Part shown: positions 45,201 to 53,957 of the stretch, piece after piece
Layout: each line of letters begins with the position of its first letter
How positions within the stretch are numbered: position 1 is the stretch's first letter
NCBI GenBank assembly: GCA_900111435.1
Contig: FOIY01000001.1
Coordinates: 248,001-312,000 of the forward strand
Source: Ruminococcaceae bacterium KH2T8
Lineage (GTDB): Bacteria > Bacillota > Clostridia > Saccharofermentanales > Saccharofermentanaceae
Direction of reading: 5' to 3'
Length of the DNA: 64,000 nt
Position numbers and translations under genes: made by a program
The notes under the pieces: generated by a model
What the model saw: only the letters and a program-made list of their open reading frames with translations
What the model was told of the DNA's origin: nothing
Databases searched by the model: none

Positions 45201-45773
45201 TCAGTTGAATCCGTAGAACTCGCTGTCACTCTTGATCGAGATATCACCATTAACAGCATAAACTATATGAACGTCACTTTCTGTATCCAATGTACAGTGA
45301 TGATCCAGAGAATATGCTATCGACCCGTCTCTGTACACGGTTATAAATCTTATCTTCAGGTTATCCATCAGCTCATCCTTAGAGACCGGGTTGCCGTTGT
45401 AGTCTTTGATCAAACCGTCTTCGCCCTTAAGTTTTTCGGCCACATCAAGCTTTACCTTACCGTCAGTCCATTTTCTGTCTTCAAAGAGTCTAGTCAAACG
45501 CTCCAGACAAAGAGAAGCCTCTGTCGTATCGGGAGTATCACAGTCGATGTAACAGCCGACAGGGTTATATCTAAAGCGTTCCGGGCCTTCTTGGGGCCTT
45601 TCATACCATTCCAGTTCCGCTTCGTAACCGATCTCGTGAGGCGGATTATTGATGTAATAGAACGTCGTAAAAGGCGTCTTGATAGTGATTTTCTCTTCCT
45701 TTTTAGCTAATGAGTCATCCTTACTCTTATCGTTCTTCTTTGAACCTTTACCGAATAGTTTTCCGAATAACAT
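45201..45773 (-). CDS. Hypothetical protein, possibly DUF2262/DUF6985-like C-terminus
   Basis: 190 residues, soluble, with a basic start (LFGKGSKKNDKSK) and a beta-rich body. The C-terminal pattern (ELMDNLKIRFITVYRDGS, DVHIVYAVNGD) resembles the end of the protein at 48899-50146 and fits the DUF2262/DUF6985 type, often seen in immunity-like islands; this is tentative. GGAGAAG lies 5 nt before ATG 45773. First gene of the accessory region next to def. Confidence 0.6.
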   Translation of the reverse strand: MLFGKLFGKGSKKNDKSKDDSLAKKEEKITIKTPFTTFYYINNPPHEIGYEAELEWYERPQEGPERFRYNPVGCYIDCDTPDTTEASLCLERLTRLFEDRKWTDGKVKLDVAEKLKGEDGLIKDYNGNPVSKDELMDNLKIRFITVYRDGSIAYSLDHHCTLDTESDVHIVYAVNGDISIKSDSEFYGFN

Positions 45774-45814
45774 GATTTCTTCTCCAAATAAATGATATAG
45801 CTTATCCGGTCCTG

Positions 45815-46879
45815 TTACTGTCTTTTAGAGGTCCTGCCAAAATACACTTCATAATGATCATAATCAGACACATCAGATATTGACAGAATGCTTATGGGTT
45901 CACCTATAGCTCCGTAATCGGTAGGTCTGACTCCTGCTCCGACTACTTCATCACCGCTAAAGAAAACCACATACACATTAAAACCATCATAGTTATCCTC
46001 GCCAAATCCAAACCGCGGCTCCGGGATCCAATCAGCTTCAACATTTACGATGACTTCGCTTACCAAACCGGTGGTATCATCCGCAATAACAGTCGAATCG
46101 ACAATTTCGAGTTGCGGATATCTGAGATCAAATTCCGACGTGTAAATATTGTAATCGATCTCACAATCAGTTACTGACGATTCGGAGGGAGATTTCACAC
46201 TTCCTACGTAATAAGATGTTGTACCCGCCGGAATATATGAGGTTGCAGTTATAGCACGTGTATCTTCGTCACTGAATCTGAGCCTCGGCCTTACTCCAAA
46301 TGAATTAGGATTAGTTATCTCGACGCAGCAGATATATTCATCATCTTCAAAAGCAAAACAATGGACATTTCCATACTCCAAAGGCTGAGCCGTCGTAATA
46401 GCATTAAGACAATGCTCATTATTCTCAACCATCGCCATACAACCGGGATGCTCATCAGGATTGCTCTTTTCGAATTCGATCGACCCCAGCATGTTGACCA
46501 TATAGATCTTATTGTGCTTATACTCAAACTCAGCGGATGCAGCTTCATAATAATGTGAATATCCGCTAGCTGATCGATCCAAGTCAATTTGTGATACCCA
46601 GGAATAAGATCTGAAACCATCAGAAGGCGGGGTAAAAGTGCCTGACCATGTATTCATAAGCCAATCTTCTGAATCACCATCGTAAATAAAGATATCCAAA
46701 TAATCTTCGCTTATGTACATCAAGTAGCGATTATTTGCTTTAGTGCTCTCCCACAGACCGTACAAATCGTCAGCACTTCTGCTAAATAGAGTACACGACG
46801 CACAGTTGAGTATAAATGCCGCTAACAATAAAATAGAGGTCAAACAACCTGCAAATTTACGTAAAACCTTATTATCCAT
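45815..46879 (-). CDS. Hypothetical lipoprotein A of the island
   Basis: 354 residues from ATG 46879. The signal ends in a cysteine-rich lipobox region (FILNCASC), so it is probably surface-lipidated. The body is beta-rich and Tyr/Asp-rich (LYGLWESTKANNRYLMYI, DLFGVRPRLRFSDEDTRA-like strands), as in secreted ligand-binding proteins. No conserved motif recognised. ATG 46897 is an alternative start, and neither has a strong ribosome site. It follows the next lipoprotein gene by 7 nt, forming a pair. Confidence 0.65.
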   Translation of the reverse strand: MDNKVLRKFAGCLTSILLLAAFILNCASCTLFSRSADDLYGLWESTKANNRYLMYISEDYLDIFIYDGDSEDWLMNTWSGTFTPPSDGFRSYSWVSQIDLDRSASGYSHYYEAASAEFEYKHNKIYMVNMLGSIEFEKSNPDEHPGCMAMVENNEHCLNAITTAQPLEYGNVHCFAFEDDEYICCVEITNPNSFGVRPRLRFSDEDTRAITATSYIPAGTTSYYVGSVKSPSESSVTDCEIDYNIYTSEFDLRYPQLEIVDSTVIADDTTGLVSEVIVNVEADWIPEPRFGFGEDNYDGFNVYVVFFSGDEVVGAGVRPTDYGAIGEPISILSISDVSDYDHYEVYFGRTSKRQ

Positions 46880-46886
46880 ACGGCTA

Positions 46887-47612
46887 TTATATCTCATAAT
46901 AGTACAGATAGATCCATGGTGGTAATTCCCGATCTGCTTTCGTATCTGACGGTCCCTTACTGCCTCTAAAGACCACCGTAAACATATCACTGCTGTCAGC
47001 TGCGATCTCAAATACCATAGGTTGTCCATCATCATTTATTGTCACAAGATCACCATCAGCCAACAGCTGACCGACATCTTCATTTGCTGCTCTGGCATCC
47101 AAGGTGAATCTAACATCCTCAGAGGATTCATTCGTTATTCTCAGATTACAAGTGAAATATACCTCATCATCTACGACCTCAAAACCGCTAAGATACGATT
47201 CTTCACGAACAAGTTGTACGGAACCGCAGAAAATCGTATATCCGTCATCCGTCAGATCAACACGTGCAATATTGAAGTTATCAGATTGCGGACTAGCCCA
47301 CTCTGCGACAAAAGAACTCTCTGATACCCACGAAACCTTATAGTCAGTGTTGTACGAAAAACGAGTTTCTTTGATCATCAATCCTGAATCAGGCTCTGTA
47401 CCCCCTTCTCCCGCGAAAGCATTACCATCAGATGTTTCGATGACAAGATATGACTCACCCGCAGTAGCACCACCGCTCCAGTTAACCTCATCGATCTGAT
47501 ATCTTCCGGACGGAGAACGATCTATCTCACTGATCTTACCTTTAGTGTCACTGCAACCTACAAAAGGCAGCAACAAGGCCAAACATAACAAAGAGGCAAC
47601 TTTCTTTCTCAT
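46887..47612 (-). CDS. Hypothetical lipoprotein B of the island
   Basis: 241 residues from ATG 47612 (MRKKVASLLCLALLLPFVGC), lipobox PFVGC with Cys20. The longer frame to 47687 overlaps the Fic gene and would bury the signal peptide. The mature chain is beta-rich (SGRYQIDEVNWSGGATAGES, FTCNLRITNESSEDVRF), suggesting an immunoglobulin-like fold. Transcribed with lipoprotein A, after the Fic gene, which it overlaps only in the longer frame. Function unknown. Confidence 0.65.
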   Translation of the reverse strand: MRKKVASLLCLALLLPFVGCSDTKGKISEIDRSPSGRYQIDEVNWSGGATAGESYLVIETSDGNAFAGEGGTEPDSGLMIKETRFSYNTDYKVSWVSESSFVAEWASPQSDNFNIARVDLTDDGYTIFCGSVQLVREESYLSGFEVVDDEVYFTCNLRITNESSEDVRFTLDARAANEDVGQLLADGDLVTINDDGQPMVFEIAADSSDMFTVVFRGSKGPSDTKADRELPPWIYLYYYEI

Positions 47613-47655
47613 CCCACCCGCGACAACCTTATGTTTCGATATTCGCAGTAAAACT

Positions 47656-48411
47656 TCAAGATTCCGGTTCAAAACGATCCTCATCATGCTTTATCCCGAA
47701 ATGATCAAATACAGCGATCATATCATCCTGCATCAGCGAACAAACATCGATCAGACGATCCTTCTTATCGGAAAGTTGCCATTCTGATAAGCCTAAGGCA
47801 TAAAAACGCTTATCCTTATCATTAACGATAAAAGGAACTATACCGTTTCTGATGCACTCCTTGAACATGATCAGTCTGCCGACCCTGCCGTTTCCGTCAT
47901 AGAACGGATGGATCTTCTCAAATGCAGCATGAAAAGAGACTATTTCTTTAAGATCAACTTGTTCGAGATTTTGATATTGCTTGAGTAATAAAGCAATATC
48001 CTTATGCACATCTTCAGCCTTAGTAGTCAGGATCTCTCCTACCATATTGTCATACTTCTTGTAATCACCGACAACAGCCTCATCAGACATGCTGCTGAAG
48101 GTATTCGTCTTAAGAATGCGATGAAGATCCTTGATATAGTCTTCGGACAAAGGCTCCTTATACGTATCGATCACATGATCAAAGCACCTGAAATGATTAG
48201 TTGTCTCTGTAACATCATCGGCAGGAACATATTCTCCGCCTATTGTCTTTGTCTCAAAAAGAGTTCGAGTCTGTTCCTTGCTGAGCCTGCTACCTTCCAT
48301 ACGACAAGAGTTATACGCAAACTCTATTTGCCAATAGTTATACAATCCAGAATTGATCTTGTGAATTCGCTGATCCTGCAAAACCGGAATGAAGTAGCGT
48401 TCTTTATCCAT
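47656..48411 (-). CDS. Fic-domain AMP-transferase with N-terminal inhibitory motif
   Basis: 251 residues. Fic enzymes attach AMP (or another nucleotide) to protein hydroxyls. The active-site loop is complete, HPFYDGNGRVGR (about 168-179), with the catalytic His. Near residues 35-40 NSCRMEG fits the inhibitory helix pattern S/T-xxx-E-G/N, so the enzyme is class II: autoinhibited until the Glu moves. ATG 48411 has AGGAG 5 nt upstream; a TTG lies just before it. It stands alone or heads the two lipoproteins. No antitoxin gene is adjacent, as expected for class II. Target unknown. Confidence 0.88.
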   Translation of the reverse strand: MDKERYFIPVLQDQRIHKINSGLYNYWQIEFAYNSCRMEGSRLSKEQTRTLFETKTIGGEYVPADDVTETTNHFRCFDHVIDTYKEPLSEDYIKDLHRILKTNTFSSMSDEAVVGDYKKYDNMVGEILTTKAEDVHKDIALLLKQYQNLEQVDLKEIVSFHAAFEKIHPFYDGNGRVGRLIMFKECIRNGIVPFIVNDKDKRFYALGLSEWQLSDKKDRLIDVCSLMQDDMIAVFDHFGIKHDEDRFEPES

Positions 48412-48539
48412 CAAAGCTCCTGACTGACCTTTTCTTCTTCAACAGTATAATATCACATTATTAGCAGCCTTTAGGAAAAACAACATAGCATTGGGCTCTT
48501 TTGATCAAATCATCGTAACAACTCATAAAGCAAATGCGT

Positions 48540-48866
48540 TCACCAACGGTTCATGTTCTTCTCGTACTTATTGACGTAAGCTGTTTTCAGCTCTTCTTCC
48601 GTTATCCCGTAGCACAGGAGGATATCGTTGTAGTACATAAGAACATCTGCCATTTCTTCTATGAGATGTTCGCGCAGCTCGGGATCCTGACATGCTTTCT
48701 CACCGCCGTTCTTTTTTACGATGTCGATCACCTCGCCGATCTCACCGACCATCCAAAGCAACTGATCCTGTCCACGGTCGGGGCCGATCGGCTTCCATAT
48801 ATTCTTATACTTTTCCTGAAGTGCTTTCTGCATCTCCAGCATTTCATTGATATTGAAATTGCTCAC
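48540..48866 (-). CDS. MazG-like nucleotide pyrophosphohydrolase
   Basis: 108 residues, all helical. The all-alpha NTP-PPase metal motif is present as GEIGEVIDI and EEMADVLMYYND (E-x-x-E and E-x-x-D pairs). It would hydrolyse a nucleoside triphosphate, perhaps a damaged or non-canonical one. GGAGGATC precedes the start. It follows the 48899 gene by 32 nt. Confidence 0.8.
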   Translation of the reverse strand: MSNFNINEMLEMQKALQEKYKNIWKPIGPDRGQDQLLWMVGEIGEVIDIVKKNGGEKACQDPELREHLIEEMADVLMYYNDILLCYGITEEELKTAYVNKYEKNMNRW

Positions 48867-48898
48867 TATAGATCCTCCAATAAATGCTTATTCTTATC

Positions 48899-50146
48899 TC
48901 ATCCTATCAATCCCTGTGATTCACATGTTCCGTCAGCATATATAGCCACATTACAGGCGTGATCAGTAAACATACTGTTGAGATTGACCCTTACCGCACC
49001 TGATCCGTCGGGATTGATCCACAGGTCCGAAATGCGAAGCCTTTTAATAAATTCCTCTTTCGAAATAGTCACAGAACTCATATTTTCGCCCTCCCGGGTG
49101 TTGATCGTTCCATCCTTATTACCGAGATCCTCAAACACTGCTTCAAATACTTTTGCTTCAAATGCCGCCTGGTCCTCGAGGATCTTCATAAGATGAGGAG
49201 TAGCCGAAGCAGCTGACCTCAGATTATCGTCATCACACTCTAAAGTCACCTGCACGTCGTTACCATTATCAAAAGTAACCCAGCCGACTGCCTCGCCGTC
49301 ATTTACATCAAAATCATCTTCAATTCCGTCAATATGCCATGTTCCCGGCGTGTTCGCCTCTTTACCCAGTCCCCTTAATTCATTGTCCTTTACACCCGTT
49401 TCGAGCAGCTGGTCAAGAACAAAGAAATTCTCCTTCTCGGGTGCAGTACGCTTCCTTGCAGTTATCTTTATGATACTTCCGGCACTTATCTTCAGGTTCC
49501 TGTTGCTGATGAAATCCCTTGCATCAAAGGGTATCTCCAGTTGCCCGTCGATCATCCGGGCCTTGCCGGAATCTGCAAAGCGGACAGCCTTGAACCCCGC
49601 TATGAAGTTATTAACAGAATAAGGGTGAAGGAATTCACGTTTGCTGATATCAAAATCATGATTGATCAGAACCGTCATTTCGGATATTTTTTCATCAGTA
49701 TCAGCAAAGTATCGGCCAAGTGCATTCTTATACACTTCATCATCCTTTATCAGGTCAACATTCTCCTCGAGTATCTCCTCAAGAAAATAGTGTTCGGCTC
49801 TCGGCTTATCCAAAAAGCGCGCCTTTCTTACACGCAGGCGGTATAGACATATTCTGTGATCATTAAATTCCGGCTTATAAGGATATCCGAACAGACTCTT
49901 CTTACAAAACCAGAAGAGCTTTCCGTACGGTCCGTTCCGAAGTTCCTGATCGGCAAGCCACGGCATATTGTAATCCGCACTCGCGAGCGACTCCCTGCCG
50001 AATTTCGGGAACGGCTTGCGGCCTTTTTTCCAGATATCTCTGATCCGCACGACAATCTCCATTGACTCATCTTCAAACTGAGCCATGAATTCTTGCTTGG
50101 ATACAGAATTATCATTTATAAACTTATTCCCTGCTTCATTATTCAT
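48899..50146 (-). CDS. Hypothetical protein with possible DUF2262-like C-terminal domain
   Basis: 415 residues, soluble. The N-terminal 200 residues (KQEFMAQFEDESMEIVVRIRDIW, YRLRVRKARFLDK) are not recognised. The C-terminal 140 residues (GWVTFDNGNDVQVTLE, then EEFIKRLRISDLWINPDGS and TDHACNVAIYADG) fit a DUF2262-type domain and resemble the end of the protein at 45201-45773. No signal peptide. It follows a small membrane protein by 19 nt and precedes the MazG-like gene, so the three may be co-transcribed. Confidence 0.55.
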   Translation of the reverse strand: MNNEAGNKFINDNSVSKQEFMAQFEDESMEIVVRIRDIWKKGRKPFPKFGRESLASADYNMPWLADQELRNGPYGKLFWFCKKSLFGYPYKPEFNDHRICLYRLRVRKARFLDKPRAEHYFLEEILEENVDLIKDDEVYKNALGRYFADTDEKISEMTVLINHDFDISKREFLHPYSVNNFIAGFKAVRFADSGKARMIDGQLEIPFDARDFISNRNLKISAGSIIKITARKRTAPEKENFFVLDQLLETGVKDNELRGLGKEANTPGTWHIDGIEDDFDVNDGEAVGWVTFDNGNDVQVTLECDDDNLRSAASATPHLMKILEDQAAFEAKVFEAVFEDLGNKDGTINTREGENMSSVTISKEEFIKRLRISDLWINPDGSGAVRVNLNSMFTDHACNVAIYADGTCESQGLIG

Positions 50147-50165
50147 TATCTGTTTCTCTCTTTTG

Positions 50166-50492
50166 TCACTCTCTTATCGATAACTTGCGGATCCATTCAG
50201 AACCGTATATGGCACCGAATGAACCGAGAAATCCTATTGCTACGCTGATCAGAAGAGATACAACTATCATCCAACCGCTCCAGCCCCTAACCTTCCTGCA
50301 GCCGATAACGATATAGACGATCGTGAGCACAAGATAAACTATCGATCCGGCTGCAAATATGACCAGGCGCGAATCATCGATGTCGGCTCCATAAGGACCT
50401 ATCTGAAGATCCTTTAATGTGAAATACCAGATCGCAACGGACAGCACGAAAGACCACAGTGCCTGAATCCCGAAATAAGAACCCTTACTCAT
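50166..50492 (-). CDS. Small three-helix membrane protein
   Basis: 108 residues with hydrophobic segments at about 8-26, 44-64 and 73-95. The loop between the last two is basic. RBS GGAGGAAATGCT lies before ATG 50492. No family recognised. Divergent from the HD gene. Confidence 0.65.
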   Translation of the reverse strand: MSKGSYFGIQALWSFVLSVAIWYFTLKDLQIGPYGADIDDSRLVIFAAGSIVYLVLTIVYIVIGCRKVRGWSGWMIVVSLLISVAIGFLGSFGAIYGSEWIRKLSIRE

Positions 50493-50591
50493 AGCATTTC
50501 CTCCACACTGACTCTTCTCCGCACTGACATTCGGATTATAACATAACGATATTTCCTCCCATGAATGCTACAATCTACAAGGAGGCTCCTT

Positions 50592-51173
50592 ATGAATGAA
50601 CTATTGATCCGAAATGCCAAAGATTACATTAAAGAGCTGTTCGCAGGTAACTCTGACGGACACGATTTTGATCACAGCCTGAGGGTGTATTCGAATGCGA
50701 TGACTATCGCCGAGGCTGAACCTGATTGCAACATCGAAGTGGTAGCGCTCGCTGCTCTCCTGCACGATGCGGATGATCACAAGCTCTTCGATACCGAAGA
50801 GAATTCAAATGCGGTTTCTTTTCTTAAGTCGAACGGCGTTGATAATGAGGAAATTGAGTTTATCGTAAGGATAATCAATTCTGTCTCTTTCAGTAAGAAC
50901 AAAGGACAAAAACCTGATTCACTCGAAGGCATGATCGTTCAGGATGCCGACAGACTTGATGCTATGGGAGCTATCGGGATCGCCAGAACATTCGCATATG
51001 GCGGCAAGCACGGCAGATCATTAGAAAGCAGCATCGATCATTTTCACGAAAAGCTGTTACTGCTGAGCAACGGACTAAACACATCGAAAGCCCGTGAGAT
51101 GGCTGCTCCACGACATAATTTTCTTGAATCATTCATCGAGCAGTTCAATTCTGAAAACAATACCAAAGGCTAG
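50592..51173 (+). CDS. HD-domain phosphohydrolase
   Basis: 193 residues. HD metal ligands: HDFDHSLRV (first His), ALLHDADDHK (HD pair) and QDADRLDAMGAIG (Asp); typical of the YedJ/YpgQ-type HD family, whose substrates are small phosphoesters or nucleotides. GGAGG lies 6 nt before ATG 50592. It converges on and overlaps the glycosyltransferase gene by 4 nt at the 3' end. Confidence 0.88.
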   Translation: MNELLIRNAKDYIKELFAGNSDGHDFDHSLRVYSNAMTIAEAEPDCNIEVVALAALLHDADDHKLFDTEENSNAVSFLKSNGVDNEEIEFIVRIINSVSFSKNKGQKPDSLEGMIVQDADRLDAMGAIGIARTFAYGGKHGRSLESSIDHFHEKLLLLSNGLNTSKAREMAAPRHNFLESFIEQFNSENNTKG

Positions 51174-52339
51174 ACTGTTTTCAGACCTATCTCTGAAATC
51201 CCCTCAACAATCTTCCCCACCCCGCCGGCGGACATTAGTTTTCCTCCGAGGATCGCTGCTTTCTCAGCTACATCAGGCGATTCGATCAGCTGATCTGCAA
51301 CCTCTTTGATCTTCGATGAGCATAGATCGTTAATTGAGACCTCGACTCCTGCTCCGTTATCGACAACACTTCGGGCGTTATATCTTCTCTCAAATACTTT
51401 TCCGGGGATCATTATCTGCGGGACTCCGTGTATCAGTCCGTCAACGATACTGTTCTGTCCGCCGTGATTTATAAACATTACCGCTTCGTCCAAAAGCTCA
51501 TCAAAATCCCATCGCTTGGCAACATGGATATTGCCGTAATCCGTCTCTTTTAAAGATGCCGATGCAAGGTAAACATCGTACTTGCCTCCCTTAAACGACT
51601 CCTGAACGATCTTCAGCATCCTAGTCGGAGAGACTGTACCGTTTCCCATATACACAACTATCTTATCCCGCACCTTAGTCTCTTCTGCAGAACGCATCGA
51701 TTTCAATGTTCCGCAGAAGTACACATCAGATTTCTTTATCGGTTCGAGCTCAGGGATACTCGGGCAGAACTTCTTATCGGCCCGATCGAAAAGCTGTAGC
51801 GCCGAATCAACTTCCTGCAGTCCCAATTCAGAAAGAAGCCTGTTAAGACCTTTCGCAAGATCAGATCTATGCGCATATTCATGCTGCGTAGGATAGCTCA
51901 CCGTAACAGCGAGAGGTACCTGTTCGATCCCAGCTGCTATTATCGCCGAGATATTGAACTCAGAATAAACAACATCAGGCTTAAACTTACGGATCGCGCT
52001 GCGAACTGAATCAACACTTGCTTTGAGGTACCCGTAATCGAGATTTCCCGTAAGCCAAAGGACTTCATCGAAGCTGTTTACCGTCTTTCGAGATGTGATC
52101 CCGAGTTTTTGCGCTATCGGGAATGTTCGTGTTGCAATTAATTCAGGAAGTCCCAGAGGCATAGGAACATCCAGATAGTAATTGTAAACACCTTCCACTG
52201 TCCTGTAATTCACATCTTCAGCCATGCATGTAGCAGTCTCTATATCGGCATCCCTGAATCCTGCCGCCAGGACCCTGCATCTGCCGGACGGACCTGAAGT
52301 CTCGGCCATAGCCGCCATCGGAACGATCAGTACTTTCAT
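51170..52339 (-). CDS. GT1-family (MGT-like) glycosyltransferase
   Basis: 389 residues, GT-B fold. The C-terminal sugar-nucleotide site shows VVYMGNGTVSP and FINHGGQNSIVDGLIHGVPQIMIPG, the HGG...G-P pattern of UDP-glycosyltransferases that modify small hydrophobic molecules (macrolides, glycolipids). Third gene of a TetR-controlled operon with two methyltransferases. Acceptor unknown; self-protection or lipid decoration are both possible. Confidence 0.85.
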   Translation of the reverse strand: MKVLIVPMAAMAETSGPSGRCRVLAAGFRDADIETATCMAEDVNYRTVEGVYNYYLDVPMPLGLPELIATRTFPIAQKLGITSRKTVNSFDEVLWLTGNLDYGYLKASVDSVRSAIRKFKPDVVYSEFNISAIIAAGIEQVPLAVTVSYPTQHEYAHRSDLAKGLNRLLSELGLQEVDSALQLFDRADKKFCPSIPELEPIKKSDVYFCGTLKSMRSAEETKVRDKIVVYMGNGTVSPTRMLKIVQESFKGGKYDVYLASASLKETDYGNIHVAKRWDFDELLDEAVMFINHGGQNSIVDGLIHGVPQIMIPGKVFERRYNARSVVDNGAGVEVSINDLCSSKIKEVADQLIESPDVAEKAAILGGKLMSAGGVGKIVEGISEIGLKTV

Positions 52340-52358
52340 AAAACTTGAACTTTCCTCA

Positions 52359-53027
52359 TTACTTTATCGCCCAGAATCCGGCCTGTAAGTAGGACGTCCA
52401 TAAGACGTTTACCGAGCGGAAGCCGCACTTCTTCAGAAGCTCAATATGTTCACTGATAGTGATTGGGAACACTTCCACTCCGCGTCTTTCGATGTGCATC
52501 CTGACATCTTCGGGGGAATTATCGTGTTCTTCAAGGAATGTCTGCCATCTTTTAAGCGCAATCGCATCAGCCGCATCTGTTTCCATCTTTATATTCTCGA
52601 AAGTAATGAACACGCCTGAATCTTTGAGCGCCTTATGGCACGCCCTGACCGCATTCTCCCTGCCTTCAAGATCAAGATAATGGTGGCACTGGATCGCCGT
52701 TACAACATCGAACTCATTCTCGAACTTCAGCTGTTCCGAAGAAAGTGTGAAATAGCGAATATCATTACCTGACAGTTTGGTCTTAGCTATATCGAGCATC
52801 TTCTCCGAAGGATCACAGAGAGTAAGTTGAGCATTCGGGAAAGCTTCCAGTATCCTCATCACGAGAGTACCCGTACCACACCCCGTATCGAGCCACGCGG
52901 GCGAATCTATGCCCATCGCTCTTACAACATCCAGAGCCTGATCATGGAACTCCCTGTAGTAAGGGAGCACGTTTATTATATGTGAATCGTATATACTTGA
53001 ATCGTATGCCGAAGCGTTGTCTTTCAT
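52359..53027 (-). CDS. SAM-dependent class I methyltransferase (second of pair)
   Basis: 222 residues. SAM motif I LDTGCGTGTL (about 43-52), motif II LCDPSEKML and the post-I strand VVTAIQCHHYLD. It overlaps the upstream methyltransferase by 4 nt (ATGA). Methyl acceptor not predictable; a small molecule is likely from the UbiE/Methyltransf_25 look. Confidence 0.85.
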   Translation of the reverse strand: MKDNASAYDSSIYDSHIINVLPYYREFHDQALDVVRAMGIDSPAWLDTGCGTGTLVMRILEAFPNAQLTLCDPSEKMLDIAKTKLSGNDIRYFTLSSEQLKFENEFDVVTAIQCHHYLDLEGRENAVRACHKALKDSGVFITFENIKMETDAADAIALKRWQTFLEEHDNSPEDVRMHIERRGVEVFPITISEHIELLKKCGFRSVNVLWTSYLQAGFWAIK

Positions 53028-53827
53028 AGATTCTCTAAGTCCTTTCGCTTTAATACCGCAACAGCCGCATAGTGCAGCACGTCAAAGCTGTCAGGCACGT
53101 TCTCCAGGAGCTTTCTGTGTTCCGCATCCCACTTTCGAAGATCTTCGGGCGATAACGAAGCCCCAACTCCTCGACAGGCGATCATGCGGCCGTGCCACGA
53201 TTCCTTAGTAAAAGGTACATTAAGATCGTACTCTTCACTGTACTCGAGGTCAAAATACTTATTCATGACTTCGGGTATGATTATCGGATGCTTTGTTTCG
53301 CCGCCGCCCGTCCATGCGGGATTATACTTTCGAACGAGTTCCTCACTCTTTCCCGCGATCTCATCTTCGAAAGGAAGCCAGGCCATATATAGGATAACGA
53401 CCCTGCCGTCCTTCTTGAGGACTCTGTGCAATTCGGGAGCTACCTTCTCATGATCGAAATAGAAAAAGCACTGGCACGCGGTCACCACATCAAAGGAATC
53501 AGCCGGGAAGTCTATCTTCTCCGCTGAAACAGCTTTAAATTCAATATCCATGCCTGATTCGACAGCAAGCTTTCGCGCCTGCTCTATCTGCTCGGGCGAT
53601 ATATCCGTACCGACCCACTTCGCCCCGTATCCATACATGTTACGAGGCAGAACGCCCGTACCTGTTCCGAGGTCCAATACTTTCTGACCCTTAACGCAGA
53701 GCCCATAGTCTGCTATCTTCCGGTAAAACTCCTCCGGATAGATATCCCTGTATCTGGCATAAAACTCGGAAGTCTTACCCCAGTCAAAAGCGTTGCCCGC
53801 ATCAATTCTCTTATCCCTTATATCCAT
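53024..53827 (-). CDS. SAM-dependent class I methyltransferase (first of pair)
   Basis: 267 residues. SAM motif DLGTGTGVLPRN (about 52-63), GTDISPEQIEQAR and VVTACQCFFYFDHE; a Methyltransf_11/25-type enzyme. First gene of the operon, transcribed from a promoter whose -10 overlaps that of the divergent TetR gene. AAAGGAGG precedes ATG 53827. Confidence 0.88.
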   Translation of the reverse strand: MDIRDKRIDAGNAFDWGKTSEFYARYRDIYPEEFYRKIADYGLCVKGQKVLDLGTGTGVLPRNMYGYGAKWVGTDISPEQIEQARKLAVESGMDIEFKAVSAEKIDFPADSFDVVTACQCFFYFDHEKVAPELHRVLKKDGRVVILYMAWLPFEDEIAGKSEELVRKYNPAWTGGGETKHPIIIPEVMNKYFDLEYSEEYDLNVPFTKESWHGRMIACRGVGASLSPEDLRKWDAEHRKLLENVPDSFDVLHYAAVAVLKRKDLENL

Positions 53828-53851
53828 ACTCTGCCTCCTTTAAATGTCACA

Positions 53852-53880
53852 TTGTGCCATTTACTGATTAGGATTATAAT
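53852..53880 (+). promoter_or_regulatory. Promoter of the tetR-type gene
   Basis: TTGTGC (53852-53857), 17-nt spacer, TATAAT (53875-53880), 77 nt upstream of ATG 53958. The -10 is shared with the opposing promoter. Confidence 0.6.
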
Positions 53881-53901
53881 GCTACAAAAATGCCGATTCA
53901 A
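53873..53901 (-). promoter_or_regulatory. Promoter of the methyltransferase-glycosyltransferase operon
   Basis: Minus strand TTGAAT (53901-53896), 17 nt, TATAAT (53878-53873), 46 nt from ATG 53827. Overlaps the tetR promoter at the palindromic ATTATAAT. Confidence 0.65.
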
Positions 53902-53912
53902 TAATAATCGGC
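53892..53912. promoter_or_regulatory. Putative TetR operator palindrome
   Basis: A perfect 7-bp inverted repeat GCCGATT-N7-AATCGGC. It covers the -35 of the minus-strand operon and the expected start of the tetR transcript, so one bound dimer could block both. Confidence 0.65.
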
Positions 53913-53957
53913 TCCATGTCTCACATTCGCATAAATGCGTCATCTAAGGAGAAGTCC

